44,896 nucleotides of DNA from a virus. The notes below the pieces were generated by a model that saw only the letters and a program-made list of their open reading frames with translations, did not search any database and was not told the origin of the DNA. The position numbers and the translations under genes were made by a program. The stretch's first letter is position 1, and every line of letters begins with the position of its first letter. Positions 8,985-17,241 of this stretch are shown in pieces. The stretch spans positions 1 through 44,896 of the IMG/VR virus record IMGVR_UViG_3300021478_000052. One strand, given 5' to 3'.

Positions 8985-10124
8985 TCATGCCAGTTTGACG
9001 GCGCAATAGTCGTGCTCCGTCGTTCTGAAAATGTTTTGCACGACGAGCCACTGGACGCGGTTGATCGTGACCGTGTTCTCTGAAACTTGGTTGTACCCGG
9101 TCACGAAGGCCACGCCGTCGGGCTCGCCGAAACAGTTCGGCGCGTCCTCTGTAAGCAGAATGGGAATGAGCGAATAGGAACCGTCGAGGTTCTCGCGCAC
9201 GGCGAGCGCCCCTTGCCCATAGGGCCACACGCCGCCCCCGCCTCCAAACGAGGCCGCGAACCCGCGCCAAACTCCATCGGGACGGCGCAACTTAAGTTGC
9301 GCCGGAATATCGTTCGCGGGGGTTTGCGAACCGAACGGAAACCCGATGTGCTCGTTTCCGTTGTAGGACCAACGCCAACGCCCATCGCCCACGGGCGGCG
9401 GACTGGCGGCCCAATTCATCGAGCCGCCGACCGCGAGCGGGTAAGGGAATTGCGACGGAGACGCGTACTCGTTGATGAGGCCGAGGTAAGCGAGTTCGTA
9501 ATTCGTCGAAACTTTGACGACGACGACGACCCGGCGACCGTTCGCAATGAACCAGTAAGGCAACGCGCCCACGCGCAGCAAGGGCAGAATCGTGTCGGTC
9601 ATCGCGCCAGGTTGGGTTGTGAAAGTCTGCGCGGATGAATACCCGTAGAACCCGCCGAGCCGGAGGTCGTCGTAATCGCCGCCCACATCGGAGAATCGAC
9701 TCGCGCCGACGAGGACGTTCCCGGTCCCGTCGTTGCCCGGTGCGGACCAAATGTACTCGGTGCTGGCGACCGATTCGAGAGCCGACCAGGGCGGCGTCAT
9801 GGCGAACGAAATCACGTCGCCCGCGATGAACGCCACGCCCCCGGCGGTGATCGTGAAATGCGCGACCGCCGAAACAAACGCGACGCCCACGGTCGCGACC
9901 CCGAGCGAACCAGACACGCTGCCAACGACGGCGAAGTGCGTCGCGTCGGTCGCTGTTGCCGTGATGGTTTCGACGACGCTCGCGGCTGTTCCGATTAGGG
10001 CCCCGATGGTTCCGTTCCCGGTCCCCGTGTATTGGGGATCGAGAGAATGCCCGAGGGTAAGGAACGCGTTCAACGCATCGAGCAACGCGCCGACGTTGGC
10101 GGCGCTTCCAGTCTGGACGGACAT
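8985..10124 (-). CDS. Virion structural protein downstream of the tape measure
   Basis: A 379-residue protein starting two bases after the tape measure stop. The N-terminus is an alpha-helical segment (GALLDALNAFLTLGHSL). It is followed by about 90 residues of Ala/Val/Thr/Gly-rich beta sequence of the decoration type (SVVETITATATDATHFAVVGS, similar to a stretch in the tail-tip protein around TDATHFNVTTQ). The rest carries RRVVVVVKVSTNYELAYLGL and a QFPYPLAVGGSM segment like those of virion proteins in many Caudoviricetes. The shared TDATHF motif with the tip protein suggests a common surface domain. Exact role unknown. Confidence 0.62.
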   Translation of the reverse strand: MSVQTGSAANVGALLDALNAFLTLGHSLDPQYTGTGNGTIGALIGTAASVVETITATATDATHFAVVGSVSGSLGVATVGVAFVSAVAHFTITAGGVAFIAGDVISFAMTPPWSALESVASTEYIWSAPGNDGTGNVLVGASRFSDVGGDYDDLRLGGFYGYSSAQTFTTQPGAMTDTILPLLRVGALPYWFIANGRRVVVVVKVSTNYELAYLGLINEYASPSQFPYPLAVGGSMNWAASPPPVGDGRWRWSYNGNEHIGFPFGSQTPANDIPAQLKLRRPDGVWRGFAASFGGGGGVWPYGQGALAVRENLDGSYSLIPILLTEDAPNCFGEPDGVAFVTGYNQVSENTVTINRVQWLVVQNIFRTTEHDYCAVKLA

Positions 10125-10126
10125 TG

Positions 10127-12790
10127 CTAACCCCTTACGCCGAGTGCGGCACCCGCCGCTTTGCGGTTCAAATCCAAATGTTTCACCAGGACCCGACCGA
10201 AGTCGGGATGGGCGCTGATGTGTTTCAAAACAAGCCCGTAATCGAGGCCAACGGTCATTTGCGCTTGCGGACTCGACTCGCGCCCCCCGGTAACGAAGCC
10301 GCCCTCGACGATGCCGCCTTGCGCAAAGCCGGGGTTCCGGGATCGCGCGAGGCGCGGAGTGACCAGGCCAGAGTTAATGGTCTGCAGCAACTCGCGAATG
10401 CCCGGCTGCTTCACAGCTGCAGCGCGCACCACGTATTCGCCTGTCGACGCCCAAATCGGAACGCTGTCGCTCGTTCCCGTGCCGGGCCCGTGGATCTCGC
10501 CCCCGGCCGCTTTTTCCGATCCCGCCAGTCCCGAGAGGAATCCCATAAACCCGCCGCCCCCGTCGTCACCGCCCGCAGAGGTCAGCTTTGCCTGCAGCTT
10601 CGCCTGGATCATCTTCATCATCAGCTGCTGGAACATCTGCGCCATGCTGGAGGCGACGTCCATCGCCAGGCCCTTCATGGCGTCGCCGAAATTCTTGGCT
10701 TCGAAAATCCCCTTGGTGAGGAATTTATTTAGGTCCTTGCCCAGGCTCTTCTCGAGCGCTGCGCCGACGTCCTTGCTGGAGGTCTTCACCTTGCGGAGCG
10801 CGGCGTCGGCATCATCGACCTTGACGCCGAACTGTTCTGTGTCCTTCACCAGTTCCGGAAGGCCGCTCTGCGTCGCGATCTTTTGCATTTCCGCGTAGAG
10901 TGCCTGCAGCGCGGGCAGTTCGTCCTTGTCGAGCTTGATCAACTCGCGGCGCTTTTCCGCCTGGGAGATCGCGCCCTTCTCAGCCTGGTCGTTGATTCGC
11001 TTGCGCGCATCTTCGAGGTGCCGGAGACTGTCCTCCGCTTCTTTCTCCGCCTGCTTGAAGTCGGCCTCGGCTTTCATGACCCGCTTGAACTCGTCGACCT
11101 TGCTGTCGATGTCCGACGTGTTCCCGCCCAGTTCCGTAAGCGCCTTGCGATACTTCTCGGCCTCGCGGTCGATAGCAGCGATTTCGGCGGCGTGCCCTTT
11201 TCCCTGTTTCTCAGCGAGCTTGTCCTCGAAGGCGAGCACTCCCTGGGCGAGCTTCACACGCTCCGCAGCCTCCTCCAGGACCATGGTTTCGATTGCGCCC
11301 TCGCGCTGGATGCGCTGCGCATCGGCCTTCGCCTGCAGTTCCACAATCGTCTTCTGGATCTCCAGGCGCTTCGCAGGGTCCGATTCGTTTTTCAGAGCAG
11401 CCTGCTGCGCCGCGATTTGCTTGTCGAGTGCCGCCTTTTCCTCGTCTGCCAGCGTCTTCGCGAGGGCGCGGCGAGTCGCGTAGTACTGCGTCACGGATTC
11501 GATGCCCAGGTTCCAGCGCTCTTTTTCAAACTCCGCCGCGGCCCGGTTCGTTTCCTTGTCGACCTCGAGGATCGCGCGCGCCTGCTCCATCTCGAGGCCG
11601 GTCTTGGCTCTTGCCAGGCGCTCCGCGGCGGAGATCTGCGCCGCGCTCCGGACCTCAACATCGTGCTCTGCTGCCTTGATCGCCCCGGCGGTCTTCTCCG
11701 ACTTTGCGGCCTCGTCCCCGGCGTTCATCGCATCGAATAGGGCTTTGCGCTCCTGCTTGAAATCCGCGATGGCCTGGGCGACGTCCTCCTTCTCCTCCGC
11801 CCTGATGCGTTTGAAATCGCGGAAGGGGTGCCAGCTGCCGAGCACCTTTCCCGCTGCGCGCGCGTCGGCAAACATGACGTCCATAACCTCGCGGGCCTTG
11901 GTCATGGCATACACAAACCCGAAGACTTCGTTCTTCGTGGTCTCGCCGATTTTCGTTCCCAACTCTTTGATCGAGTTCCCACCGTCCCTAGCACCGGTAG
12001 AGAACGACACCAGCGCTCCCGCGAGGCTCGTGATGGAAGGGAGCAGGCCTTCGGTGAATTGCATGGCCAGGCCCTGGCCCGCGAGCTTTAAATCGCCCAG
12101 AGTCTCTTCCGCTTCCTTCGCCTCCTTGATGGCGTTGTCGCTGAGCAGGTCACCGAACGACTGCAGCTTGTCTTTCAATTTGTCGAAGCCCTGCCCGCCC
12201 AGCTGGTCGATCACGGGGAGCAACTCGAGGCCGGCCTTCCCGAACAGGTCGGTCGTGATCTTCGCGCGCTGACTACCCGCGCTCATCTTCGCCAGGCCGT
12301 CGACGATCTTGTGCAGCTTCTCGTCCGTGGTTAGACCGTTCAACGCCTTGGCGGAGCCGAGAAGGATCTGTAGAGACGTGGTGGCTTTAGCGCTGCCCTG
12401 CTGCAGGTTCCCCATTGCTTTCGCGAACAGGCCCAGGCCCTTGCTGACCGTCTCCTGGCTCACATCCACGCGCTTAGCAGCCGCGGCCCACACCTGCAGC
12501 GACACCGCGGAGAGCCCAGTCTTCTCCTGCAGCTTTCCCATGCTCGCAGCAAAGTCGAGTGACCCCTCCACCGCGCCCTTGATGCCTTCGAAAGCGCGGA
12601 ATGCCGTCTCGTAGCCCAGGAATTCCGCGGCGAGCGAATGCGCTGCGTCCTTCAGCTGGTTGAACCCGGCACTCGCGTCGACCGCGCTCTGCTTGGATTT
12701 GCCAGCTTCTTGCTGCACGCGGCGGAACGCGTTGACGACTTCCTGCTGGCCCTCTGCGCTCAGTCGAACTCGGTAGTCTTTTGTCGGCAT
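10127..12790 (-). CDS. Tail tape measure protein
   Basis: An 887-residue tape measure protein that sets tail length and is thought to pass DNA into the cell. It starts MPTKDYRVRLSAEGQQEV. The N-terminal third has the usual helical pattern (MGKLQEKTGLSAVSLQVWAAAAKR), the centre (about residues 350-660) is a long Ala/Glu/Lys/Gln-rich coiled coil, and the C-terminus has the conserved GGEIHGPGTGTSDSVPIWAS segment with GEYVV, typical of lambda gpH-like proteins. By the usual rule of about 1.5 angstrom per residue, the tail would be near 130 nm if the protein is not cut. It directly follows the frameshift chaperone genes, as expected. Confidence 0.95.
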   Translation of the reverse strand: MPTKDYRVRLSAEGQQEVVNAFRRVQQEAGKSKQSAVDASAGFNQLKDAAHSLAAEFLGYETAFRAFEGIKGAVEGSLDFAASMGKLQEKTGLSAVSLQVWAAAAKRVDVSQETVSKGLGLFAKAMGNLQQGSAKATTSLQILLGSAKALNGLTTDEKLHKIVDGLAKMSAGSQRAKITTDLFGKAGLELLPVIDQLGGQGFDKLKDKLQSFGDLLSDNAIKEAKEAEETLGDLKLAGQGLAMQFTEGLLPSITSLAGALVSFSTGARDGGNSIKELGTKIGETTKNEVFGFVYAMTKAREVMDVMFADARAAGKVLGSWHPFRDFKRIRAEEKEDVAQAIADFKQERKALFDAMNAGDEAAKSEKTAGAIKAAEHDVEVRSAAQISAAERLARAKTGLEMEQARAILEVDKETNRAAAEFEKERWNLGIESVTQYYATRRALAKTLADEEKAALDKQIAAQQAALKNESDPAKRLEIQKTIVELQAKADAQRIQREGAIETMVLEEAAERVKLAQGVLAFEDKLAEKQGKGHAAEIAAIDREAEKYRKALTELGGNTSDIDSKVDEFKRVMKAEADFKQAEKEAEDSLRHLEDARKRINDQAEKGAISQAEKRRELIKLDKDELPALQALYAEMQKIATQSGLPELVKDTEQFGVKVDDADAALRKVKTSSKDVGAALEKSLGKDLNKFLTKGIFEAKNFGDAMKGLAMDVASSMAQMFQQLMMKMIQAKLQAKLTSAGGDDGGGGFMGFLSGLAGSEKAAGGEIHGPGTGTSDSVPIWASTGEYVVRAAAVKQPGIRELLQTINSGLVTPRLARSRNPGFAQGGIVEGGFVTGGRESSPQAQMTVGLDYGLVLKHISAHPDFGRVLVKHLDLNRKAAGAALGVRG

Positions 12791-12793
12791 TTT

Positions 12794-13461
12794 TCAGTCC
12801 TTCAAGATCTCGGGCGGCTCGGGCATCGGTTTATTGGTGCGGCCGCCCGCTGTCAGAATTGCCCAGAACACAAGTTCTAGTTCGAAGTCGTGACGCGCCT
12901 CTTTTCGGAGCGCGTCCAGGAACGCGTAAAGAGCCTCTTCAAGTGAGCAGCGAGCCAATGCCAGGTACCGGGTGGGATCGGGGCCTGCAAGAGTCCGGAT
13001 GAGATCACCCCAAGGGCTGAATCTATCGATGACGTCGCTGCTGGCCGGGGTGTTGCCGTTTCTTCCGTCGAAGCATCGTGCGAAACGGCGAATGAGAACA
13101 GCCCGGCCTGACAGAAACCCGCGAGCAGGGTCACCACAAGCTGGCGGATCTGCAGCTTGTCGTCGGGAGCGGTGAGCTTGCGGACGAAGGACGCGGTCGC
13201 GACACCAGTCAGCGGAATCCACTCTGGGTCAGCGATGTCCTCGGGAATGATGAAAGTGCCGACGAGATCGGACGCGTGGCCGGAGCTGATCACCTGCGAC
13301 ACGAGGCGCACGGCGAAGTCGTCGTAGCTCTCGCCCTCTTGCTGCGCTGCCCCGTCCAGCCCCGCTTGCGCCAGGAGTTGCATGACGGTGAAGTCGTGCT
13401 CCACCGTGGAATTTATGATTGCGCGGAATTTTCTCCCGCCAAGTTCGATGATCTCCGCCAT
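12794..13461 (-). CDS. Tail assembly chaperone, -1 frameshift fusion product (gpGT-like)
   Basis: This is the long product expected if ribosomes slip back one base at GGGTTTC (13120 down to 13114). It shares residues 1-116 with the short chaperone and then reads 106 residues in the -1 frame to a stop at 12794, giving about 222. The extension (SPWGDLIRTLAGPD..., EEALYAFLDALRKEARHDFELELVFW) looks like a folded helical domain and ends four bases before the tape measure start. Lambda gpG and gpGT work the same way, binding the tape measure and recruiting tail tube subunits. The coordinates cover a joined reading: 13461-13115 in one frame, 13114-12794 in the next. Confidence 0.8.
12877..13461 (-). 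CDS. Tail assembly chaperone, short product (gpG-like)
   Basis: A 194-residue protein starting MAEIIELGGRKFRAIINSTVEHDF, the sort of start seen in tail chaperones of this gene position. Up to about residue 116 the sequence looks conserved and folded. After the slippery site the zero frame becomes Thr/Pro/Ser-rich and then basic (TRSEKRRVTTSN), which reads like a weakly selected tail. Both products are expected, with the short one in excess. It sits after the tail tube gene and a small membrane protein, and before the tape measure, the usual position. Confidence 0.82.
   Translation of the reverse strand: MAEIIELGGRKFRAIINSTVEHDFTVMQLLAQAGLDGAAQQEGESYDDFAVRLVSQVISSGHASDLVGTFIIPEDIADPEWIPLTGVATASFVRKLTAPDDKLQIRQLVVTLLAGFCQAGLFSFAVSHDASTEETATPRPAATSSIDSALGVISSGLLQAPIPPGTWHWLAAHLKRLFTRSWTRSEKRRVTTSN
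13114..13120 (-). other. Candidate -1 ribosomal slippery heptamer GGGTTTC
   Basis: In the zero frame of the chaperone gene, codons 115 and 116 are GGT TTC, preceded by G, giving G GGT TTC. This fits the X XXY YYZ pattern for -1 slippage. After re-pairing as GGG TTT, the -1 frame is open from here to 12794 and carries the better-looking C-terminal domain. No other heptamer of this pattern in the right frame was found in the overlap between 13120 and 13020. Confidence 0.75.
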
Positions 13462-13515
13462 CGTTTTGGTTCTCCCTCTGCTATAGCTTTGCGGTTTCGC
13501 ACCTGGTGCGATCGC

Positions 13516-13534
13516 GCTCGCCGGCGAGCTCGCC
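13516..13534. repeat. Overlapping GC-rich palindromes before the chaperone gene's downstream neighbour
   Basis: GCTCGCCGGCGAGC (13516-13529) and GGCGAGCTCGCC (13523-13534) are perfect overlapping palindromes. They lie in the 171-base gap between the small membrane protein gene (13633-13824) and the chaperone start at 13461. No gene is seen in this gap. On the minus strand the palindromes are upstream of the chaperone and could be an mRNA hairpin or a weak terminator; there is no T-run directly after them. Confidence 0.4.
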
Positions 13535-13632
13535 TGGCGGGCGTTAAGGGCGCGTGTTTAAAGGGCGTTTCTCTCATTCGCTTGCAGCTAAGGTGCAGAG
13601 CCCCTGGGCTAGAAATCTAGATTGCTAGCAAC

Positions 13633-13824
13633 CTAGTGGAGCAGGCTGATGGCTTTCACCGGATAGGTCAGCAGGAACGCCAGCAGCCCAACCCAGAACA
13701 TTGCAAAGCCTGCCTTGTTCCACTTCATGTTCATCGGGCTCGGCGGTGGAGTGGTGGGAAGGCCGGTCAGCAGGAACAGCAGCAGCCCTGCCACGCAAAC
13801 AGCGAGAGCGAGATACATCGACAT
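13633..13824 (-). CDS. Small membrane protein within the tail cluster
   Basis: A 63-residue protein with two hydrophobic segments: LALAVCVAGLLLFLLTGL (about residues 4-21) and AGFAMFWVGLLAFLLTYPV (about 38-56), joined by a short Pro-rich loop. A good ribosome site (AGAGGTGA) precedes the ATG. It lies between the tail tube gene and the tail chaperones, where no membrane protein is needed for assembly. Possible roles are superinfection exclusion or an accessory holin. The hairpin at 13848-13870 lies just upstream. No family recognised. Confidence 0.7.
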   Translation of the reverse strand: MSMYLALAVCVAGLLLFLLTGLPTTPPPSPMNMKWNKAGFAMFWVGLLAFLLTYPVKAISLLH

Positions 13825-13847
13825 AGATCACCTCTGCGAACAAAACT

Positions 13848-13870
13848 GCGGGCCGGGGACACCGGCCCGC
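13848..13870 (-). terminator. Hairpin after the tail tube gene, likely partial terminator
   Basis: A perfect 9-bp stem, GCGGGCCGG / CCGGCCCGC, with a 5-base loop. On the minus strand it starts 17 bases after the tail tube stop and is followed by AGTTTTGTTC, a short T-rich run. This fits a rho-independent terminator or a structure that stabilises the upstream mRNA. Confidence 0.55.
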
Positions 13871-13886
13871 GGCCTACAGGAAAAAA

Positions 13887-14687
13887 CTACGCAGGGACGT
13901 ACACGGAGGACGGCAGCTGCCGGACCCGGTAGTAGCGCTGTCCCACGGGCTTCGTCGTGTCCACCTGGACCTTCCCCTTCAGCGTCGCCTCGCCGAACTG
14001 CTCGGCGATTAACTGCAGGTTTCCCTCGGGCATCAGCTGGATGTTCCAGATATCGAGGAGCATCTGCACTCCCGTGATCTGGTTGGCGGCGCTGCGATAG
14101 CGCAGCGCGCCGTAAGTCTCGATGGCACCCAGCCCGTACCACACTTTCCCTCCCGTCACTGCTGGAGCGGTCCCGACCCACGTGTACACCGCGGCAGCCG
14201 CTGTTCCCGTCGACGGAAACTTAATCATTCCGGTCGGGTAGTCGACGACGTAATCGACGCCCGCAAGTAGCGAGCCGACGCTGGTCACGTGCGGATTCAG
14301 GTAGCCAAGGTCGTACCATCGATCCAGAACAATCGCATTGCCGTTGTTGATCACTCCCGCGGAGATCGAGGCCGCGATAGCCTGCGTCCACGGCGCGGTG
14401 CTGCCCAGCATGGCCAGAGCAAAGTTCTCCGGGTCAAGCTCGGCGAGCTTCAGCGTGACGTCGATGTCGGCGCTCACGATGACGTTGGCGTATGTGCCGC
14501 GCGCGCCATCCATGCTCGATTTCTTTTCGAGGGACTTCACAACGGTGTTGAGTTCGAGCGAGTCGACGTCGCCCAGGTGACGGTACGAGCCGGTCGGAAG
14601 AAACGTGACCGGGTCGAACCGGTCCAACCAAACCTCGCCCGCGCCGAGGTATAGGTTTTGCGGATTTGGAGTCGGTTGCGTTGGCAT
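13887..14687 (-). CDS. Major tail (tube) protein
   Basis: A 266-residue protein with the traits of a tail tube subunit: it starts MPTQPTPNPQNLYLGAGEVW, has a LELNTVVKSLEKKSSMDGARGTY segment and alternating beta-strand sequence (VIVSADIDVTLKLAEL), and ends in a basic YYRVRQLPSSVYVPA. The phrase GAGEVWLDRFD...G.YRHLGDVDS..L is typical of tube proteins that measure change from a reference capsid value. It sits after the tail terminator gene and before the tail chaperones. It would be one of the most abundant virion proteins, which fits the hairpin that follows it. Confidence 0.85.
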   Translation of the reverse strand: MPTQPTPNPQNLYLGAGEVWLDRFDPVTFLPTGSYRHLGDVDSLELNTVVKSLEKKSSMDGARGTYANVIVSADIDVTLKLAELDPENFALAMLGSTAPWTQAIAASISAGVINNGNAIVLDRWYDLGYLNPHVTSVGSLLAGVDYVVDYPTGMIKFPSTGTAAAAVYTWVGTAPAVTGGKVWYGLGAIETYGALRYRSAANQITGVQMLLDIWNIQLMPEGNLQLIAEQFGEATLKGKVQVDTTKPVGQRYYRVRQLPSSVYVPA

Positions 14688-14722
14688 TGTGAAACCTCTT
14701 CGTGGTGCAAGATTTGAAAAAC

Positions 14723-15193
14723 TCAGCTACTAGCAGCCGGACCCATCCTTACCGTGGGATCGTTAGCCGCCGTGAGATAGCGAACCGCAAAATCGATAAG
14801 CAGAACACCGTAGGTCGCATCGCTTCCGGCCTCGTCCTCCCACTGGCTCTCTACTTCATCGATGCCGATGGCCAACCCGCCCAGGGATCGGTCCCCCATC
14901 AGGGTCTGGATTGCCAGTACGCGGAGAGGATCGGTCGGGGGCGGATCTCCAGCCGCCTCCAGTCGGACCATCAGGTGCAACTCCCGGTCAGCAATCGGGG
15001 AGGTACGCTTCGTAGCCGTGGGATAGGTAACTCGCTCGTTGCCCATCTTCACGTTGACGGCGGGAAGTTCGGACTGCTCAAACGGACGAATGCGCTGGTT
15101 GCAAACCAGAACGCCGGGCAGTCCCACGGTCAGAACTGCCGCAGCGTACTCGGTGATAAGTTCGCCTACCGATTTGGCTGGAGCGGGGCTCAT
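14723..15193 (-). CDS. Tail terminator / tail completion protein
   Basis: A 156-residue protein between head-joining genes and the tail tube gene, the position of the tail terminator (lambda gpU-like). The sequence has a helical start (SVGELITEYAAAVLTVGLPGV), a beta-rich core (ELPAVNVKMGNERV, DRELHLMVRLEAAG), and a closing YGVLLIDFAVRYLTA. This alpha-beta pattern with a mid-length DREL..MV.LEA segment is common in minor tail proteins of this size. It starts by an ATGA overlap with the small gene at 15190-15372. Confidence 0.65.
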   Translation of the reverse strand: MSPAPAKSVGELITEYAAAVLTVGLPGVLVCNQRIRPFEQSELPAVNVKMGNERVTYPTATKRTSPIADRELHLMVRLEAAGDPPPTDPLRVLAIQTLMGDRSLGGLAIGIDEVESQWEDEAGSDATYGVLLIDFAVRYLTAANDPTVRMGPAASS

Positions 15194-15372
15194 TTCTTCT
15201 TGTCGTCGGCGTCATCGTCCTTCAACTTGCTGGCCGAGCTTTTCTTTTTTCGGGTGTACGCGTCGCCCAGGTCCTTCATGCCATCGCTCCCGGCATGCTG
15301 CTGGGTGGCGCGCTCTGCGCGTTGCGCCCGGTTAAAGGCTTGCGGCGCGATGCCGCGGTTGACCATTCGCAT
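15190..15372 (-). CDS. Small basic/charged protein in the head-tail joining block
   Basis: A 60-residue protein starting MRMVNRGIAPQAFNRAQRAER and ending in a charged tail (SKLKDDDADDKKK). The start at 15372 is set by AGGAGG six bases upstream. A longer reading of the same frame exists but its N-terminal part looks like the shadow of the neighbouring gene. No family recognised. The position among head-tail completion genes suggests a minor virion or assembly role. Confidence 0.6.
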   Translation of the reverse strand: MRMVNRGIAPQAFNRAQRAERATQQHAGSDGMKDLGDAYTRKKKSSASKLKDDDADDKKK

Positions 15373-15380
15373 GTTGCCTC

Positions 15381-15695
15381 CTATGAAACCCGTAACAGCA
15401 ACTGAGAGAGAGCGCCGTCGCCCTCCATCAACCGCTTCCACACTTCGTACTGCACGCCGTCCACATTGCAGATGGAACCGCCGTCCAGGAACCCGAACAG
15501 CGTGGTCTGGACGTACACCCGGACCAGGCGCATCACCAGCGGAGCGCTGCTCGGACTGTCCAGCTTCAACTCGTCGGACTCCAGGCGGAGACACGGCCCC
15601 GTCACCGCGGGGCCGATCTCTGGCGTCGCCGTGATCACGTTGGGTGAATCGGCGAGCATGCCCGGAATATCCGAGTCGTTCCAAAAGACCTCCAC
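15381..15695 (-). CDS. Head-tail joining protein candidate
   Basis: A 104-residue protein, beta-rich, starting MEVFWNDSDIPGMLADSPNV and containing RLVRVYVQTTLFGFLDGGSI and a WKRLMEGDG segment. Size and place (after a SAP-like protein, before the tail terminator) fit a head-tail connector or stopper protein such as the gpFII type. No firm sequence signature is visible. Confidence 0.6.
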   Translation of the reverse strand: MEVFWNDSDIPGMLADSPNVITATPEIGPAVTGPCLRLESDELKLDSPSSAPLVMRLVRVYVQTTLFGFLDGGSICNVDGVQYEVWKRLMEGDGALSQLLLRVS

Positions 15696-15697
15696 GG

Positions 15698-16168
15698 CTA
15701 CGCCGCCGCTTCAGCCCGAAGTTTCTTTTTCAGAGCGGTGACCAGCTGGTGCTTGTTCCAATTGCTGTCGACGCGGAGCTGGTGCTGCTCGGCACACTCC
15801 AGCAGTTGAGCCTTGGTCATTCCGTCCAGGTCAATCCGGGGCTGCGATTCCTTGGAGTCAGCCCCTGCGACAGCTGTCGCCGTCTCCGGCGTGGGGAAAT
15901 GTGCGAGTCTTGCGACGCCGTCTGACGCCGGGGGAAGGACCCTCCCGTCGTCGCTGACGGGTTCGCAGCTGCTGGTGTATTGCTTCGGGATCTCGCCCTC
16001 GAACTCCACGACATGCCCCTTTTTGAAATGGTTTTCGAGGGTGGCCCTGTAGAGCCCATCCCCTAGCGGTTCCATGCAATGCTTCCGGTCGCGGGCGTCT
16101 TCGTCGGTGAGGCGCATAACGATGCCGGGCATGATGATCAGAGCCTGCGCGGTGACAATTGCCTTCAT
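15698..16168 (-). CDS. Head-region protein with C-terminal SAP/HeH-like helical domain
   Basis: A 156-residue protein. The start at 16168 follows GGAGGAAG. The N-terminal half (MKAIVTAQALIIMPGIVMRL...) is hydrophobic and then charged. The C-terminal segment (DGMTKAQLLECAEQHQL...NKHQLVTALKKKL) has the helix-turn-helix pattern of SAP, HeH or Rho-N-like domains, which often bind nucleic acid. Similar small proteins with this domain follow the capsid gene in many phages and probably help joining or DNA exit. Exact role unknown. Confidence 0.6.
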   Translation of the reverse strand: MKAIVTAQALIIMPGIVMRLTDEDARDRKHCMEPLGDGLYRATLENHFKKGHVVEFEGEIPKQYTSSCEPVSDDGRVLPPASDGVARLAHFPTPETATAVAGADSKESQPRIDLDGMTKAQLLECAEQHQLRVDSNWNKHQLVTALKKKLRAEAAA

Positions 16169-16202
16169 GACTTCCTCCAAAAATCGGCGTTGAAACGTGG
16201 AT

Positions 16203-16235
16203 GCTCCCGGCACCCCCTGTCAGAACGCCGGGAGC
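16203..16235 (-). terminator. Hairpin after the major capsid gene
   Basis: Perfect 9-bp stem GCTCCCGGC / GCCGGGAGC with a 15-base loop, 18 bases after the capsid stop on the minus strand. The following bases (ATCCACGTTTC) are only weakly T-rich, so it may protect the 3' end of the capsid mRNA or cause partial termination before the next gene at 16168. Confidence 0.5.
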
Positions 16236-16252
16236 CTACGTGCGAGCAGGAC

Positions 16253-17206
16253 TTAGACAAATGTGCTGAGCACCGCGCGCTGCCAGTATCCGTAGCCCAC
16301 GTTCCGGATCGCGGTCACACCGTACTGGTGCTTCCGCTCCTTGAACTCGAGCTCCGACCCTTCGGCGATGGCGTCGACGGTGATCGGTACTTCTTCCTGG
16401 CGAATCATCGACCGGATCGGAGAGTCGCTCGCGAACGTATAGAACGACATGCCCTGCGAGAGCAGGCGGGCGTTGACAGCGAGGTCAAACCCGTAGCCGC
16501 CTACGTTCACGATGGTGTTGGTGCGCGACGTGCCGCCATCGATGATGATGGGGTTCTTGAGAGCGGCGGCTGCTGGCGCAAACAGCTGCGGCCCAACGAT
16601 CACCATGAACTGGCGTGCGTTTTCGTTGATCGGTTCGCCCTGGTCATCCACAAACCCGGACATCTGCTGCACCGCGCTGAGGATCGCCGTCTCCATCTCA
16701 CCCGCGGTCGGGATCGCTCCGACCATGTCCGGACTGAGTTTGTTGGACTGCGCTCCGGAAGGCCCGCTGTCGTTGACGTGCAGTGTGTCGAAGAAGTACG
16801 CGCCGTCGTAGCAGAGGGTGGTTGGCCCTGCGATGAGCAGAGCGGTGAGCAGCTTTGCCCAGTGGGAGTTTGCGCGGCTCGCCAGTTCCTGCACGCGGGC
16901 CATGATCTGCCCGGTCTTGTCGCGGCGCATGTCGTCCACCAGGATCTCCAGCGTCGCCTCGAAAAGTTTGTTAGCGATGGTCATGCCTTGGACATTCAAG
17001 CCCTTGGCATGGCGACCGCCGATCCACTCGCGCATCGCGGGTGTCATGCCGAGCCAGCGGTAGGTCTCGGATTCTTGGTTGGACTCGAACGGAGTAGAAA
17101 TACTCGGCACCCACGACTGCCCTAAGTCCTGTTCAAGCGCTTGGTAGAACGAGCCGATGATCCCGCGGCTCCCTAGATCAGAAATTGTTGGTGGCACAGT
17201 GTTCAC
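16253..17206 (-). CDS. Major capsid protein (Mu gpT-like)
   Basis: A 317-residue major capsid protein. It resembles Mu gpT-type head subunits: YRWLGMTPAMREWIGGRH near residue 50, then LNVQGMTIANKLFEATLEILVDDMRRDKTGQIM, a classic E-loop and spine-like region of this family. The rest ends in AIRNVGYGYWQRAVLSTFV. It follows the decoration protein gene and protease/scaffold, and is flanked by strong hairpins on both sides. ATG at 17206 follows GAGGTG. It is expected to be cleaved or not depending on the scaffold system; there is no clear N-terminal prosequence. Confidence 0.9.
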   Translation of the reverse strand: MNTVPPTISDLGSRGIIGSFYQALEQDLGQSWVPSISTPFESNQESETYRWLGMTPAMREWIGGRHAKGLNVQGMTIANKLFEATLEILVDDMRRDKTGQIMARVQELASRANSHWAKLLTALLIAGPTTLCYDGAYFFDTLHVNDSGPSGAQSNKLSPDMVGAIPTAGEMETAILSAVQQMSGFVDDQGEPINENARQFMVIVGPQLFAPAAAALKNPIIIDGGTSRTNTIVNVGGYGFDLAVNARLLSQGMSFYTFASDSPIRSMIRQEEVPITVDAIAEGSELEFKERKHQYGVTAIRNVGYGYWQRAVLSTFV

Positions 17207-17241
17207 CTCGTCTCAAAAATTTTGTGCTGCGCGAACCTTGC

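Noticed and set aside
10883-12272. Plus-strand open frames of 256-285 codons opposite the tape measure
   Set aside because: They mirror the coiled-coil codon pattern of the tape measure gene and have no ribosome site or recognisable motif.
15373-15684. Longer N-terminal reading for the small charged protein at 15190-15372
   Set aside because: The extra part overlaps the head-tail joining gene in another frame and looks like shadow sequence; the inner ATG has a strong AGGAGG.
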